A stretch of 64,000 nucleotides of DNA from NCBI RefSeq assembly GCF_000577245.1, contig NZ_CBYO010000022.1, positions 558,001 to 622,000 of the forward strand, written 5' to 3'. Shown one piece after another: positions 36,705 to 44,596 of the stretch. Numbering within the stretch: the first letter of the stretch is position 1; every line of letters starts with the position of its first letter. The position numbers and the translations under genes were made by a program. Under the pieces are notes generated by a model. The model was not told the origin of the DNA and ran no database searches. It worked only from the letters and a program-made list of their open reading frames with translations. This stretch comes from Paucisalibacillus algeriensis (GTDB lineage Bacteria; Bacillota; Bacilli; Bacillales; Amphibacillaceae).

Positions 36705-37426
36705 ATTCGCTTCACCTCAATATCACCGGAGAATACAGAGGTTATGATTTTTACTCTAGGATAGGTCGTATCATAATTTTCCGTTTGGTATAATAGCGAC
36801 TTATTGATTAAATTCAAATCTTTTTCATCAAAGATATGTGCTCTACCAAATACAGAGCTATGATGAATACTAACTTCTACTTCATATGGAACGTAAATTT
36901 CGATATTTCCAATTAAATGACGAATGGAAATTACTGCAGTGTCATTTGGAAGCACCGTATTACTTAAATCAATTATTCGATCACCAACTGCACCATGAAT
37001 GTTTACATCTCGCCATTGATAGGCCATCTCCTTTGTCTGCACATCGTCAAACAACGTATTTTCAAAGAGTGGCTTTATTTTAATAAGCTTTTCATCATTA
37101 ATGACATTACTAGGAAGAATTGGTTCTAGGTCTTTACTTTTCTTTGACTCCGAGTAATCCTTAAGCCATAGTACGATTACCACAACTATTAGAAAACGTA
37201 CGGCCCAAAGATTTAAGATGGAAAAGGTAAAAAAGACTAAGAAAATCCAAAACAACACTTTCCCCCAAAGTTGCTGGAAATTTTTCCACCCAATATAAGC
37301 AAATATAGCAGAAAATATTGCTGGTATAATAGCCCCACCAAAATGGAATATTATTTCAAAAATAAGAAGGATTGCTCCTACGATCATAATCCAGTTGAGT
37401 GTATCTGTTTTTAGCTTTTTGAACAT
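36701..37426 (-). CDS. liaF: LiaF-type inhibitor of LiaRS
   Basis: The 241-aa protein has three to four N-terminal helices (residues 8-90) and a C-terminal cytoplasmic beta-rich domain (ISIRHLIGNIEIYVPYEVEV, residues 160-241), the cell-wall-active-antibiotics-response domain. It holds the LiaS kinase inactive without stress. The frame is open from 37468, but GGGGGG places the start at ATG 37426. It is coupled to liaS. Confidence 0.92.
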   Translation of the reverse strand: MFKKLKTDTLNWIMIVGAILLIFEIIFHFGGAIIPAIFSAIFAYIGWKNFQQLWGKVLFWIFLVFFTFSILNLWAVRFLIVVVIVLWLKDYSESKKSKDLEPILPSNVINDEKLIKIKPLFENTLFDDVQTKEMAYQWRDVNIHGAVGDRIIDLSNTVLPNDTAVISIRHLIGNIEIYVPYEVEVSIHHSSVFGRAHIFDEKDLNLINKSLLYQTENYDTTYPRVKIITSVFSGDIEVKRI

Positions 37427-37523
37427 AGCAGGAATCCCCCCTATCCATATGAACTCATTTAGGCCCAATTTCTTGGACCTGTGTCATGAGTATACCATTT
37501 TTAGGTAAAGTTGCGCATTTCAA

Positions 37524-38159
37524 TTAATTTGCTTTTTCTTTTTCAGCCATTTCCTTTTCTAATTTAGCAATTTTACTATCAAAGGTGCTCTTGTAGTATG
37601 CACTATTTACCTTGTATTCTAAGTTGTCAATGTAACGCTCCATCTCAGCAAACTTGGAAAAAGGTTTATCAGATACTTCATCCATCACACGATTAATTTG
37701 ATGGTTAGCATGAAGGACATTCTCACGACCCATCAATTCCATCCGACGTAGACGCATATCTTTAATACGATGTTTCATTTCCTCATATTTCTGCTCTAAC
37801 TCTTCTAATTGTTCAATTGATTCTTGGCGGGAAGCTTTCATTCGCTCTGCACGCGCTTGATATTCGTCATGCTCCTTTTGAGCAAAAGCATGCATTTGCT
37901 CCTCGCCAGCTTTTTCTGCAATTGTTGCTTGTTTTTGACGCTTCTCAGCCATTTCTGCAGCTTTTAAATATTCTTTAGAAAACTCATCCTTCAATTTGTA
38001 TTGGCGCTCAATTAATTTACGAACCTTTTCTACCTCTTGTTCCGCTTGCCGTAAATATTGATTTAATGCACCAACTGGGTTCTTCTGTTCCTTTTTGTCT
38101 AGTAAATCATGTAAATCCGCTTCGATGGAATCTTTTATACGGGTGAATACGTTTGTCAT
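37524..38159 (-). CDS. liaH: LiaH, PspA/IM30-family membrane-stress protein
   Basis: The 211-aa protein is almost wholly coiled coil, starting FTRIKDSIEADLHDLLD with the PspA motif NPVGALNQYLRQAEQEVEKV. It forms large cytoplasmic rings that protect the membrane when recruited by LiaI. In this window it is separated from the LiaI-like gene by a GC-rich repeat cassette, and about 100 bp lie between it and liaF. Confidence 0.92.
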   Translation of the reverse strand: MTNVFTRIKDSIEADLHDLLDKKEQKNPVGALNQYLRQAEQEVEKVRKLIERQYKLKDEFSKEYLKAAEMAEKRQKQATIAEKAGEEQMHAFAQKEHDEYQARAERMKASRQESIEQLEELEQKYEEMKHRIKDMRLRRMELMGRENVLHANHQINRVMDEVSDKPFSKFAEMERYIDNLEYKVNSAYYKSTFDSKIAKLEKEMAEKEKAN

Positions 38160-38200
38160 TTTATTCTCTCCTTTTAATTGTTAATTTTTATTATCTTGGT

Positions 38201-38320
38201 TGGCGGGAGCTTGATTCCCTTTTTTGGGCGCATGCTCTTGTGGTGGGCGCTTGGTTCTCGTTTTTGGGTGCCCTTGTGGGGCTGCGCTTACTCCACGTTT
38301 TCGGGCGCATGCTTCACGCT
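38201..38320. repeat. Three imperfect tandem units, GC-rich cassette
   Basis: Three units of 37-40 bp share GCTTG-TTC-CGTTTTTGGG and CGCATGCTCTTGTGG-like parts, at about 38201-38243, 38244-38281 and 38282-38320. GGGCGCATGCT occurs twice exactly. GC content is clearly above the surroundings. No frame through it has a ribosome site. It lies inside the lia operon between liaI and liaH. Confidence 0.7.
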
Positions 38321-38376
38321 CATAGACTCATTGACTCAGTCAGGTCTCAGGTGTATGTTAGCCATGCCCACATCAA

Positions 38377-38727
38377 TTAATTGTTCAATTCTGCCCACTG
38401 GCGTTCAAAGTTTGAAAATGGATCATTGTCATCAGCAGGAATAATTGTGTCATGCTCTTCCTTTTTCCAGTTTTTAACTATCCAGTATAGTGCAAATGCA
38501 GCTGCGATTCCTAGTACTGCATAGATATTCGAAAATGCAATTCCTAGAATTAATAATCCAAGAATTACCCAGCCAATTTTACCTGCTACAGAATGACTCT
38601 TCACGAACTTCTTAAAGATGATATAAAGCAGCCAAACACTTAACCCTAGTAACACCATTGGTCCTAAATTTGTTAATAAAACAAGTAGGGCAATTAATCC
38701 CCCTACAAACAGCATAAATTTTCTCAT
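38377..38727 (-). CDS. liaI: LiaI-like small membrane protein
   Basis: The protein of about 116 aa has four short hydrophobic stretches (FMLFVGGLIALLVLLTNLGP, GLSVWLLYIIF and two more up to residue 85), then an acidic tail (DDNDPFSNFERQWAEL). In Bacillus LiaI anchors LiaH at the membrane. The frame is open from 38745, but AAAGGAGG places the start at ATG 38727. First gene of the lia operon here. Confidence 0.8.
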   Translation of the reverse strand: MRKFMLFVGGLIALLVLLTNLGPMVLLGLSVWLLYIIFKKFVKSHSVAGKIGWVILGLLILGIAFSNIYAVLGIAAAFALYWIVKNWKKEEHDTIIPADDNDPFSNFERQWAELNN

Positions 38728-38814
38728 CTGATTTCCTCCTTTCATGATCTTGACTTAATCTTACCGAAGAAAATAAGTTTGGATAATGAGCCTCAGCTAT
38801 ATTTCCCACTAGGA

Positions 38815-38837
38815 CTTAGGGCTTATAAGGGTCTAAG
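38815..38837. promoter_or_regulatory. Candidate LiaR operator
   Basis: Inverted repeat CTTAG-N13-CTAAG with CTTATAAG at its centre, about 90-110 bp upstream of liaI. LiaR normally activates from such a position. The exact consensus was not checked. Confidence 0.35.
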
Positions 38838-38870
38838 GCTTAATGAATGAGATGTACTCTTACGTAAAAA

Positions 38871-38919
38871 GAAAAGCTGTTTCAAAGGCAATATCTTTTG
38901 ACCTTTGAAACAGCTTTTC
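38871..38919 (-). terminator. Terminator of metallophosphoesterase gene
   Basis: An 18-bp perfect stem (GAAAAGCTGTTTCAAAGG / its complement), followed on the minus strand by TTTTTAC. Confidence 0.88.
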
Positions 38920-38960
38920 CTAATTAATTGTTATCTTTTTAGGGGATGATTTTCCCCTAT

Positions 38961-39824
38961 TTAATTCTTACCAACAACCGTAACCAAACTTATCTGACTC
39001 TGATTCCAGAACCTAATGGGTGCCACACTAGTCCCTAAACCACTATCTATATAAAGGTACTGGTCATTTCCAAACTCAAATATCCCTTTATCCAATTCTG
39101 GGAAAAATCCTTGGTCAGGAGCAATTACAGCACCAATCAATGGTACTCTTACCTGTCCTCCATGAGTATGCCCACTCAATATTAAGTTAGCGGGGATATC
39201 CTGATATTTTTGCACAACAGTAGGTGAATGGGAAAGTAGTACCGTATAATGCTCTTGACTTACACCGTCAAATGCTAGATTAAGATTTTCATTATTGGTT
39301 GATTCATTATCAATTCCAACTAGATTTATAGTTGTATCGCCTTTGGTGATCTGAGTATTCTTATTGTTTAGGATTGTCACACCTCGTTTCTTTAGACCCA
39401 CTAGCAATTCTTCTGTATTCCTATTTCCCCATTCATGGTTGCCAGTGACGAAATAAAGGTTGGGATTAATGGCTTTAAATTCCTTAACCAGGGAGAAAAC
39501 ACTAGAAAAGGTAGTTGTCTTTCTATCCACCAGGTCTCCGGTTAAAACAATAAAATCGCTATCTATTCGCTTGACCGTTTCTATTAACTTTTCATTTTGG
39601 TCACCGAATACTTTATTATGCACATCACTAATTTGTAAAAAAGAAATTTCAGACCCAGCCGGAATCTTGTCCGTCACAAACTGAACTTTATTAACTTGGA
39701 ATACATTAGTGTCAATATATGCTTTACCTGCTGTAATAAGGATGAATAGTAAAACAAGGGAGATCACAATCCATTTTTTATTTATTCTATTAGAAGTAAT
39801 CCTATAATATTTACTTGGTATCAC
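38961..39824 (-). CDS. Membrane-anchored metallophosphoesterase, YkuE-like
   Basis: The 287-aa protein has one N-terminal helix (WIVISLVLLFILITAG, residues 18-33), then a calcineurin-type domain outside the membrane: LQISDVHNKVFGD, LTGDLVDR, TGNHEWGN, LLSHSP and LSGHTHGGQVRVP, all metal ligands present. It starts at GTG 39824 after AGGAGG. Relatives hydrolyse phosphodiesters or phospholipid-derived substrates at the envelope. The substrate is unknown. Confidence 0.9.
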   Translation of the reverse strand: MIPSKYYRITSNRINKKWIVISLVLLFILITAGKAYIDTNVFQVNKVQFVTDKIPAGSEISFLQISDVHNKVFGDQNEKLIETVKRIDSDFIVLTGDLVDRKTTTFSSVFSLVKEFKAINPNLYFVTGNHEWGNRNTEELLVGLKKRGVTILNNKNTQITKGDTTINLVGIDNESTNNENLNLAFDGVSQEHYTVLLSHSPTVVQKYQDIPANLILSGHTHGGQVRVPLIGAVIAPDQGFFPELDKGIFEFGNDQYLYIDSGLGTSVAPIRFWNQSQISLVTVVGKN

Positions 39825-39969
39825 AATTCATCCTCCTACTTAGTTATATAATTTTCTACCAACTCATAACATCGTTCTTCGCCCAATCTGCAAGTGAAGC
39901 TGAATAAGCAAATGGTTCCAGTGGCCTGGCACTCCTCGAAATATGTCAAAGAAAGATCTATACCAAGGA

Positions 39970-39998
39970 GTGACAGACATTATAAAACCTTGTATAAT
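39970..39998 (+). promoter_or_regulatory. SigA promoter for the fusB leader
   Basis: GTGACA (39970-39975), 17 bp, TATAAT (39993-39998). Transcription should begin near 40005, only about ten bases before the ribosome site of the leader ORF. Confidence 0.6.
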
Positions 39999-40027
39999 TC
40001 TGATAGGATTCCTTGGAGGTGATAGAA

Positions 40028-40090
40028 ATGGCGAGATTATTTATATATCAGCCAATATTTGTAGGAACTCATGCAAAGCCAATTTATTAG
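40028..40090 (+). CDS. 20-aa leader peptide upstream of fusB
   Basis: MARLFIYQPIFVGTHAKPIY, ATG at 40028, follows GGAGGTGAT (40015-40023), a full match to the 16S rRNA anti-Shine-Dalgarno at good spacing. It is short, near the mRNA 5' end, and overlaps both RNA pairing segments described next. This layout is typical of attenuation leaders. Confidence 0.6.
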   Translation: MARLFIYQPIFVGTHAKPIY

Positions 40091-40194
40091 AAGGCGATAC
40101 TTTGTATGAGGTACAAATAACATAATCGTCAAATCCATTTCTGATAATTGGCTTTAACCATTTGCTATAAAAAAATGAGGAGCTGACAGAAATG
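40049..40194 (+). promoter_or_regulatory. Putative translational attenuator of fusB
   Basis: AAAGCCAATT at the end of the leader ORF (40075-40084) is the exact complement of AATTGGCTTT (40146-40155). A second GCCAAT earlier in the ORF (40051-40056) can compete for it. CATTTCTG (40136-40143) is the exact complement of CAGAAATG (40187-40194), which contains the fusB start codon. The two stems cannot form together without a pseudoknot. The regulatory logic has not been computed. Confidence 0.5.
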
Positions 40195-40854
40195 ACAAAT
40201 AAAATCAATATGACATTAGAAAATATTCCATTCCTGAGACATGATCAATATAACTTTATTAAATTCCAACTAAAAATTATTGTTCATGCTCATTCAACAA
40301 TAAAGGATGAAGAAGTTATTAACACCGTAAAGCTAAGTTCAATGGATAAGATATTTTCTTTATTGCCTAATCTAACTGAAAATCAACAAGCATTATTATC
40401 CAAAATTGTGGATATAGAAGTGCATAACCAAGCAGAATTATTTTTAACAGAATTAAAAAGTTATGTAATTCCATTTAGAAATACAACAGAAAAAACTCTA
40501 ACTAAATTATTTCCGAAAGTGAAGAAGTTCAAAGGTCCTGATCTTAACGCGATTGATTATAGAGAAATATCTTATATAGGTTGGTACGATATTCGCTCAG
40601 AGAGAAAGTTTCTAGTTACTGAACACAATGAGAAATTGATTGGTTTCCAAGGAACTTTTATGAAGAGCATAAAAGGTATTTGTTCTCTATGCAATCAATA
40701 TGAAGATGTTGGATTGTTTATGGCTAATGTAAGAACTGGAAAAGAAACGTATACAAATCGAGGTAATTACATTTGCGTGGACAGTCATAAATGTAACCAA
40801 AACCTAACTACATTAGATAAATTACACTACTTTATCGAACTATTAGGTAAATAG
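40192..40854 (+). CDS. FusB/FusC-family EF-G-binding protein
   Basis: The 220-aa protein matches the FusB family: a helical N-terminal domain (residues 1-80) and a C-terminal domain with a zinc finger, C164-x2-C167 (GICSLCNQ) with C195, H199 and C201 (YICVDSHKCN). FusB proteins bind elongation factor G and free it from fusidic-acid-stalled ribosomes, giving resistance. TGAGGAGC precedes the ATG. A leader ORF and pairing segments upstream suggest inducible translation. Whether it gives resistance in this host is unknown. Confidence 0.88.
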   Translation: MTNKINMTLENIPFLRHDQYNFIKFQLKIIVHAHSTIKDEEVINTVKLSSMDKIFSLLPNLTENQQALLSKIVDIEVHNQAELFLTELKSYVIPFRNTTEKTLTKLFPKVKKFKGPDLNAIDYREISYIGWYDIRSERKFLVTEHNEKLIGFQGTFMKSIKGICSLCNQYEDVGLFMANVRTGKETYTNRGNYICVDSHKCNQNLTTLDKLHYFIELLGK

Positions 40855-40868
40855 TTATTTTTGGGTTT

Positions 40869-40901
40869 ATCACTCCCCGAATCTCAATCTCGGGGAGTGA
40901 T
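40869..40901 (+). terminator. Probable terminator of fusB
   Basis: ATCACTCCCCGA pairs with TCGGGGAGTGAT around a 9-nt loop. Only TTTA follows, so the T-run is weak. Confidence 0.65.
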
Positions 40902-41095
40902 TTACACCATTAACCTATATCTAACACAAATGCACCCGCAAGAATATGGAATCATTTCATTTGTTATAATGCAGAAAAGTTACGTTTTTTCACTTATACA
41001 ATGGCTGTTTTGTTCTTTCCTATACAAAAAAACTAGATCATATTATAAACTAGGCCGTATGAGGGTGCTATTTCCGTCTATTAGAATATAGCTGT

Positions 41096-41497
41096 TTAAA
41101 GTAATTCCTTATTTTTATTATATGAACGCTTTAATGAAATAAAGCTTGTAAAAAACCATACTAATCCAACACTTATTAATAACCCGATAATTTCCACCCA
41201 TTCTGTTTTATTAGCGGGTATGCCAGAAAAGACTAAATATAACACTATATACATTAGGACAAAACTAACTGTTTTAGTTAAGATATGTTTTATCTCTTTT
41301 TTATAGGAACTTTCTGTTGCAATATTTGTATACTCAATACCAGATAATATATACCTCCCCGATACATAGAAGAGAAAAATAGCAACCAGGATTAATAATG
41401 CTGTTCCCGTGTTTATAGATAAGAACTGATTACAAATCACCATTACAACAAGGGAAAGAAAGAGAAGAATTGCCCCTTCCGCTAAAAAGTACAACAT
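41096..41497 (-). CDS. Uncharacterised 133-aa membrane protein
   Basis: Four hydrophobic helices (about residues 5-25, 28-50, 75-92 and 99-118) and a basic tail (LKRSYNKNKELL). AGGAGACAAG precedes the ATG. It lies 56 bp downstream of a small Xre-type regulator gene on the same strand. Such regulator-membrane protein pairs are common in Bacilli; the function is unknown. Confidence 0.75.
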   Translation of the reverse strand: MLYFLAEGAILLFLSLVVMVICNQFLSINTGTALLILVAIFLFYVSGRYILSGIEYTNIATESSYKKEIKHILTKTVSFVLMYIVLYLVFSGIPANKTEWVEIIGLLISVGLVWFFTSFISLKRSYNKNKELL

Positions 41498-41553
41498 TCT
41501 TGTCTCCTTATATTCATCACTTGGAATTAAAAATGATATCCATGATTTTCTTT

Positions 41554-41748
41554 CTACTTAACCTCCCAAAATAAATCATCTAATGTTTTGTTTAGTACTT
41601 TTGCGATGGACATACAAAGTTGAAGACTTGGATTGTACTCACCCTTCTCTATAAGTCCGATTGTCTGTCTAGTCACACCAACCTTCTTGGCTAATTGTTC
41701 CTGGGTCATAGACAGATTTATTCTTGAAATTCTTACATTATTTTTCAT
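41554..41748 (-). CDS. Xre-family helix-turn-helix regulator (64 aa)
   Basis: The minimal HTH_3 protein reads NLSMTQEQLAKKVGVTRQTI and GLIEKGEYNPSLQLCMSIAK then VLNKTLDDLFW, the compact YvaO-like type with no sensor domain. It is probably an autoregulator of its operon with the following membrane protein. An AT-rich inverted repeat 55 bp upstream is a likely operator. Confidence 0.9.
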   Translation of the reverse strand: MKNNVRISRINLSMTQEQLAKKVGVTRQTIGLIEKGEYNPSLQLCMSIAKVLNKTLDDLFWEVK

Positions 41749-41802
41749 CGCTTCACCTTCATTTGTAACATACCCCTAAGATTACGCAATATATATATGT
41801 CA

Positions 41803-41826
41803 TTATGTAATTTATATATTACATAA
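41803..41826. promoter_or_regulatory. Inverted repeat upstream of the Xre gene
   Basis: TTATGTAAT and ATTACATAA frame a 6-bp centre; the 24-bp site has a single mismatched pair. It lies 55 bp upstream of the regulator start. Confidence 0.5.
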
Positions 41827-41968
41827 CATATGAGAAAACGTCAATTGATATATCGGTGCCTATTGGTGGAATCGGAGTTAAATAGTTCATGGATAGACTT
41901 ATGACAGTAGAGGAACTAGAAAATGAATATCCGATAGGAAGCGTGTTTTGATAATTGTACAAAACACG

Positions 41969-42682
41969 CTATTTATTCATCTGTAAGGACTTCCTTTGTT
42001 TCTGTAGTTTTTCTTTAATTCGAATACATTTGTTTATGTGCAAAAAGTTATGTCTAGTCGCTGGCATCAAAACTAATCCAGCAATTGTTTTCTTGCTCCA
42101 GTATTCAGCAAGCCATTGAGATTGCTGCAGGACTGCATCTTCATCGAAAAGTCGCTTTATTCGCTTTGCTTCCACTTTCATTTGGAATTGTCCTGGTATT
42201 AGGGAAGAAATAACTTCTTGTGTTTGTTTACCAACGGCTATTCTGTACTCAAGTAATGCCTCAAAATCTATGCTTGAACTTAAAACAGAAACATCTTCCT
42301 CACTCATGTCATTTCCTGAATGTACAAATGGAATGTTCATCTTTTCTTGCCAATTAGAACTTTCTAAAACCTGCTGCCCATCAGCCACCAAAATATTCAT
42401 CGTCATATCCTCTATCCGGGCTATATGCCATAAATGCCATGCAATAGAGTTCTTTGTATCGGGATTTGTTACTGGGTATTGTCTAAAAATAGCTTCATCT
42501 AATCCCCTTAATAATTCACCTTCCAATGTTACCTGATCTATTTGGTTAGATAGGGATGAGTATAATAAAGAGTGCTGTGTTAGAAATAATTGAATTACCT
42601 GTTCGTGTTTATCGGATTTTAAAATAATCTCTTTTAGTTTTTTATGGTCCTCATTCCAAACCCTGCGTTGTTTCATATCCAT
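41969..42682 (-). CDS. DinB-family protein
   Basis: The protein of about 237 aa has a DinB four-helix-bundle layout, with the metal-binding histidines in SIAWHLWHIARIED and a later ATRHNFLHINKCI. The frame is open from 42724, but GGGAGGAA ahead of ATG 42682 (MDMKQRRVW) marks the start. Relatives include bacillithiol S-transferases and related thiol enzymes. The exact role is unknown. Confidence 0.82.
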   Translation of the reverse strand: MDMKQRRVWNEDHKKLKEIILKSDKHEQVIQLFLTQHSLLYSSLSNQIDQVTLEGELLRGLDEAIFRQYPVTNPDTKNSIAWHLWHIARIEDMTMNILVADGQQVLESSNWQEKMNIPFVHSGNDMSEEDVSVLSSSIDFEALLEYRIAVGKQTQEVISSLIPGQFQMKVEAKRIKRLFDEDAVLQQSQWLAEYWSKKTIAGLVLMPATRHNFLHINKCIRIKEKLQKQRKSLQMNK

Positions 42683-42820
42683 AAAAATGATTCCTCCCAT
42701 TCTTAACCTATAATCAAAGTCCAAAGATCATACTGCTAATTGGCAATATAAAATCTACCTAGATAATAACACGAATGTTTGTTTTGTTACTATATTTATT
42801 TAACTATTCTGTTTACAAAT

Positions 42821-42862
42821 AAAAAATAGCGAACACCCCTTCATAGAAGGGACTGCTCGCCT
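42821..42862 (-). terminator. Terminator of the YhfK-like gene
   Basis: CCCTTC/GAAGGG inner stem and GCGA/TCGC outer stem with an internal loop, then ATTTTTTA on the minus strand. Confidence 0.7.
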
Positions 42863-42880
42863 TAATATAAATAATGGAAC

Positions 42881-43531
42881 TTATTCTAGACTCTTTAATG
42901 CCTCTTCTACTGGAGTCTCTCCTGTCATTAAACCAATTGTCTTCCTATAGGTCTTCTCTTCTTCCAAGGAAGCAACAACCGCTCTTGCTACATCTTCACG
43001 AGGAATGGAGGTTTTCTCAAATGAATCACCTACTGAGACTTTTCCTGTACCAGGCTCATTTAATAATAGGCCAGGACCAAAGATTGTATAGTTTAGATTA
43101 CTTGCTGACAACATAAGGTCAGCATAATGTTTGGCAACCATATATGGTTTAATTGGACTGTCTTTCCAAGATTCTCGGTCATACGCTTTAAATGCACTTA
43201 CCATGACATAACGGTTTGCACCAACCTTTTCCGCTGCTTCCATTGATTTTACCGCACCGTCTAAGTCAACGAGTAATGTTTTATCTGGGCCGGTTTTTCC
43301 ACCAGATCCCGCTGAGAAAATTACTGCATCTGAACCCTTCATTGCATTGGCTATTTCATCCACACTGCCTTCTAAATTAGCAATAACAGCATTTATACCA
43401 GATTGTTTAAGTTGTTCTTCCTGTTCCCCGCTTCGCACCATTGCAGTTAATTCATGTTTATCATTTTCTTGAAGGAATTTCACAATATGTTTTCCTACCT
43501 GACCATTTGCTCCGATTAGAAATACTTTCAT
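42881..43531 (-). CDS. Atypical short-chain dehydrogenase, YhfK-like
   Basis: The 216-aa protein starts MKVFLIGANGQVGKHIVKFL, an NmrA-like Rossmann motif. It carries DAVIFSAGSGGKTGPDKTLL and the KPYMVAKHYAD helix with Y-x3-K, very like Bacillus YhfK. It probably binds NADP; the substrate is unknown. The frame is open from 43591, but AAGGAAGGGAG supports ATG 43531. Single gene with its own terminator. Confidence 0.9.
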   Translation of the reverse strand: MKVFLIGANGQVGKHIVKFLQENDKHELTAMVRSGEQEEQLKQSGINAVIANLEGSVDEIANAMKGSDAVIFSAGSGGKTGPDKTLLVDLDGAVKSMEAAEKVGANRYVMVSAFKAYDRESWKDSPIKPYMVAKHYADLMLSASNLNYTIFGPGLLLNEPGTGKVSVGDSFEKTSIPREDVARAVVASLEEEKTYRKTIGLMTGETPVEEALKSLE

Positions 43532-43761
43532 TTTGAATACTCCCTTCCTTTTTACTATATATATTGTTTCAAATGGGGGAGTTATTATCAAAAATGTTGC
43601 TTGAATATTTTCACCTTATGCAAAAATAGAGATCGCCAATCGTTACTTAGTAGAAATTACCACAATGTGTGTCAGGTGGGACAAGCCCAAATCTAGGGAA
43701 ATTTAACCCGGTTTTGCTTAACATGTACCCATAAAAAAGAATATACTCCTAAACCCTTATA

Positions 43762-44259
43762 TTAATTTTCTTTATCTTTACCGTCTTTGGCATCTTTGCC
43801 AAGGAAAGCTTGTAGCATCCAGATGGTTTGGTCTATGGAATTTTTATAGCCGATTAACATATCTTCTGTCACTGGGTCGTCTTCTTTATTTGCTAGATCA
43901 ATAGATTTTACTGTGATATCGTGAATCGTTTGGTAATCATTTACTAGATTTTCTACCATGATATCTGCAGGTATCTTGTTATTATATTGTTCTTCCTCTA
44001 TAAAGGAATGCTCTAGGTATTCTACCAGAGTAGAATATGGCTTTTCCCCTTTTGCTATTAGACGCTCAGCAAATTCATCATAATACTGGTTTGCTTCGTT
44101 ATATAATTCTTCAAATTTTTCATGAAGGGTAAAGAAATGTGGACCCTGTACATACCAATGATACTGGTGAAGCTTTACATTTAAGACTCCTAGATTTGCC
44201 ACTAAGTGGTTGACCATAGTTGAAGTTGTTGCTTGTCGATGTGTATGTGTTGTTGTCAT
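43762..44259 (-). CDS. dps: Dps-family ferritin-like DNA-protection protein
   Basis: The 165-aa Dps/MrgA-type protein has the ferroxidase motif NVKLHQYHWYVQGPHFFTLH, then EKFEELYNEANQYYDEFAER, typical of the intersubunit iron site, and a lysine-rich tail. It oxidises and stores iron and protects DNA from peroxide. AAGGGAGAG precedes the ATG. A SigB-like promoter and a palindrome lie upstream. Confidence 0.93.
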   Translation of the reverse strand: MTTTHTHRQATTSTMVNHLVANLGVLNVKLHQYHWYVQGPHFFTLHEKFEELYNEANQYYDEFAERLIAKGEKPYSTLVEYLEHSFIEEEQYNNKIPADIMVENLVNDYQTIHDITVKSIDLANKEDDPVTEDMLIGYKNSIDQTIWMLQAFLGKDAKDGKDKEN

Positions 44260-44285
44260 ATAAATCTCTCCCTTTTCTTTTAATA

Positions 44286-44302
44286 GTTTGACTATAGTAA
44301 AC
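44286..44302. promoter_or_regulatory. 17-bp palindrome in the dps leader
   Basis: GTTTGACTATAGTAAAC is symmetrical except for one pair. It lies just downstream of the SigB-like -10 element. It could be an operator of a metal- or peroxide-responsive regulator, although it does not match the PerR consensus well. Confidence 0.4.
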
Positions 44303-44304
44303 CT

Positions 44305-44330
44305 GTACCCTTAATTCCTGAAACTTAATC
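44305..44330 (-). promoter_or_regulatory. SigB-like promoter of dps
   Basis: On the minus strand GATTAA (44330-44325), 14 bp, GGGTAC (44310-44305), close to the GTTTAA / GGGTAT consensus. Bacillus dps is under SigB control. Confidence 0.5.
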
Positions 44331-44456
44331 ATGATTTTTTCTGGGAATGAATCCAATACAAGAAATTTATTAGTTAGACGGGTATTACAGTTAATCCCAT
44401 TTCTGCTTTCATATTTTTACGATTAAATCGGATAAGCCTCATTGCATAAAAGATTA

Positions 44457-44562
44457 CTAAAAGGACACTAGCTTGGCTTCTTCTTTTTGTTTATCCAGCG
44501 GATATACATGGCCATCGACTCCTATTCTGAATTGGTTAAATCCGAAATATTTATGTCTTCTT
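44457..44562 (-). pseudogene. Start-less ORF fragment, gene remnant
   Basis: An open segment of 34 codons between two stops reads RRHKYFGFNQFRIGVDGHVY and on to EEAKLVSF. It has no start codon and no ribosome site, yet the sequence looks protein-like. It may be the C-terminal end of a lost gene. The family is not recognised. Confidence 0.35.
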
Positions 44563-44596
44563 TATGGACTCATCATAGATCATAATCACTGGAATT

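Noticed and set aside
38153-38444. Two overlapping plus-strand frames of 75 and 88 codons through the lia repeat cassette
   Set aside because: No ribosome site; the frames are open only because the repeat units lack stops, and they run antisense into lia genes.
39943-40125. 60-codon plus frame upstream of fusB
   Set aside because: It has no ribosome site, contains the promoter, and overlaps the much better supported 20-codon leader in another frame.
41888-41950. 20-codon ORF MDRLMTVEELENEYPIGSVF ending in a hairpin
   Set aside because: No good ribosome site; the AGCGTGTTTTG hairpin could serve either strand. It may be a gene remnant but cannot be supported.
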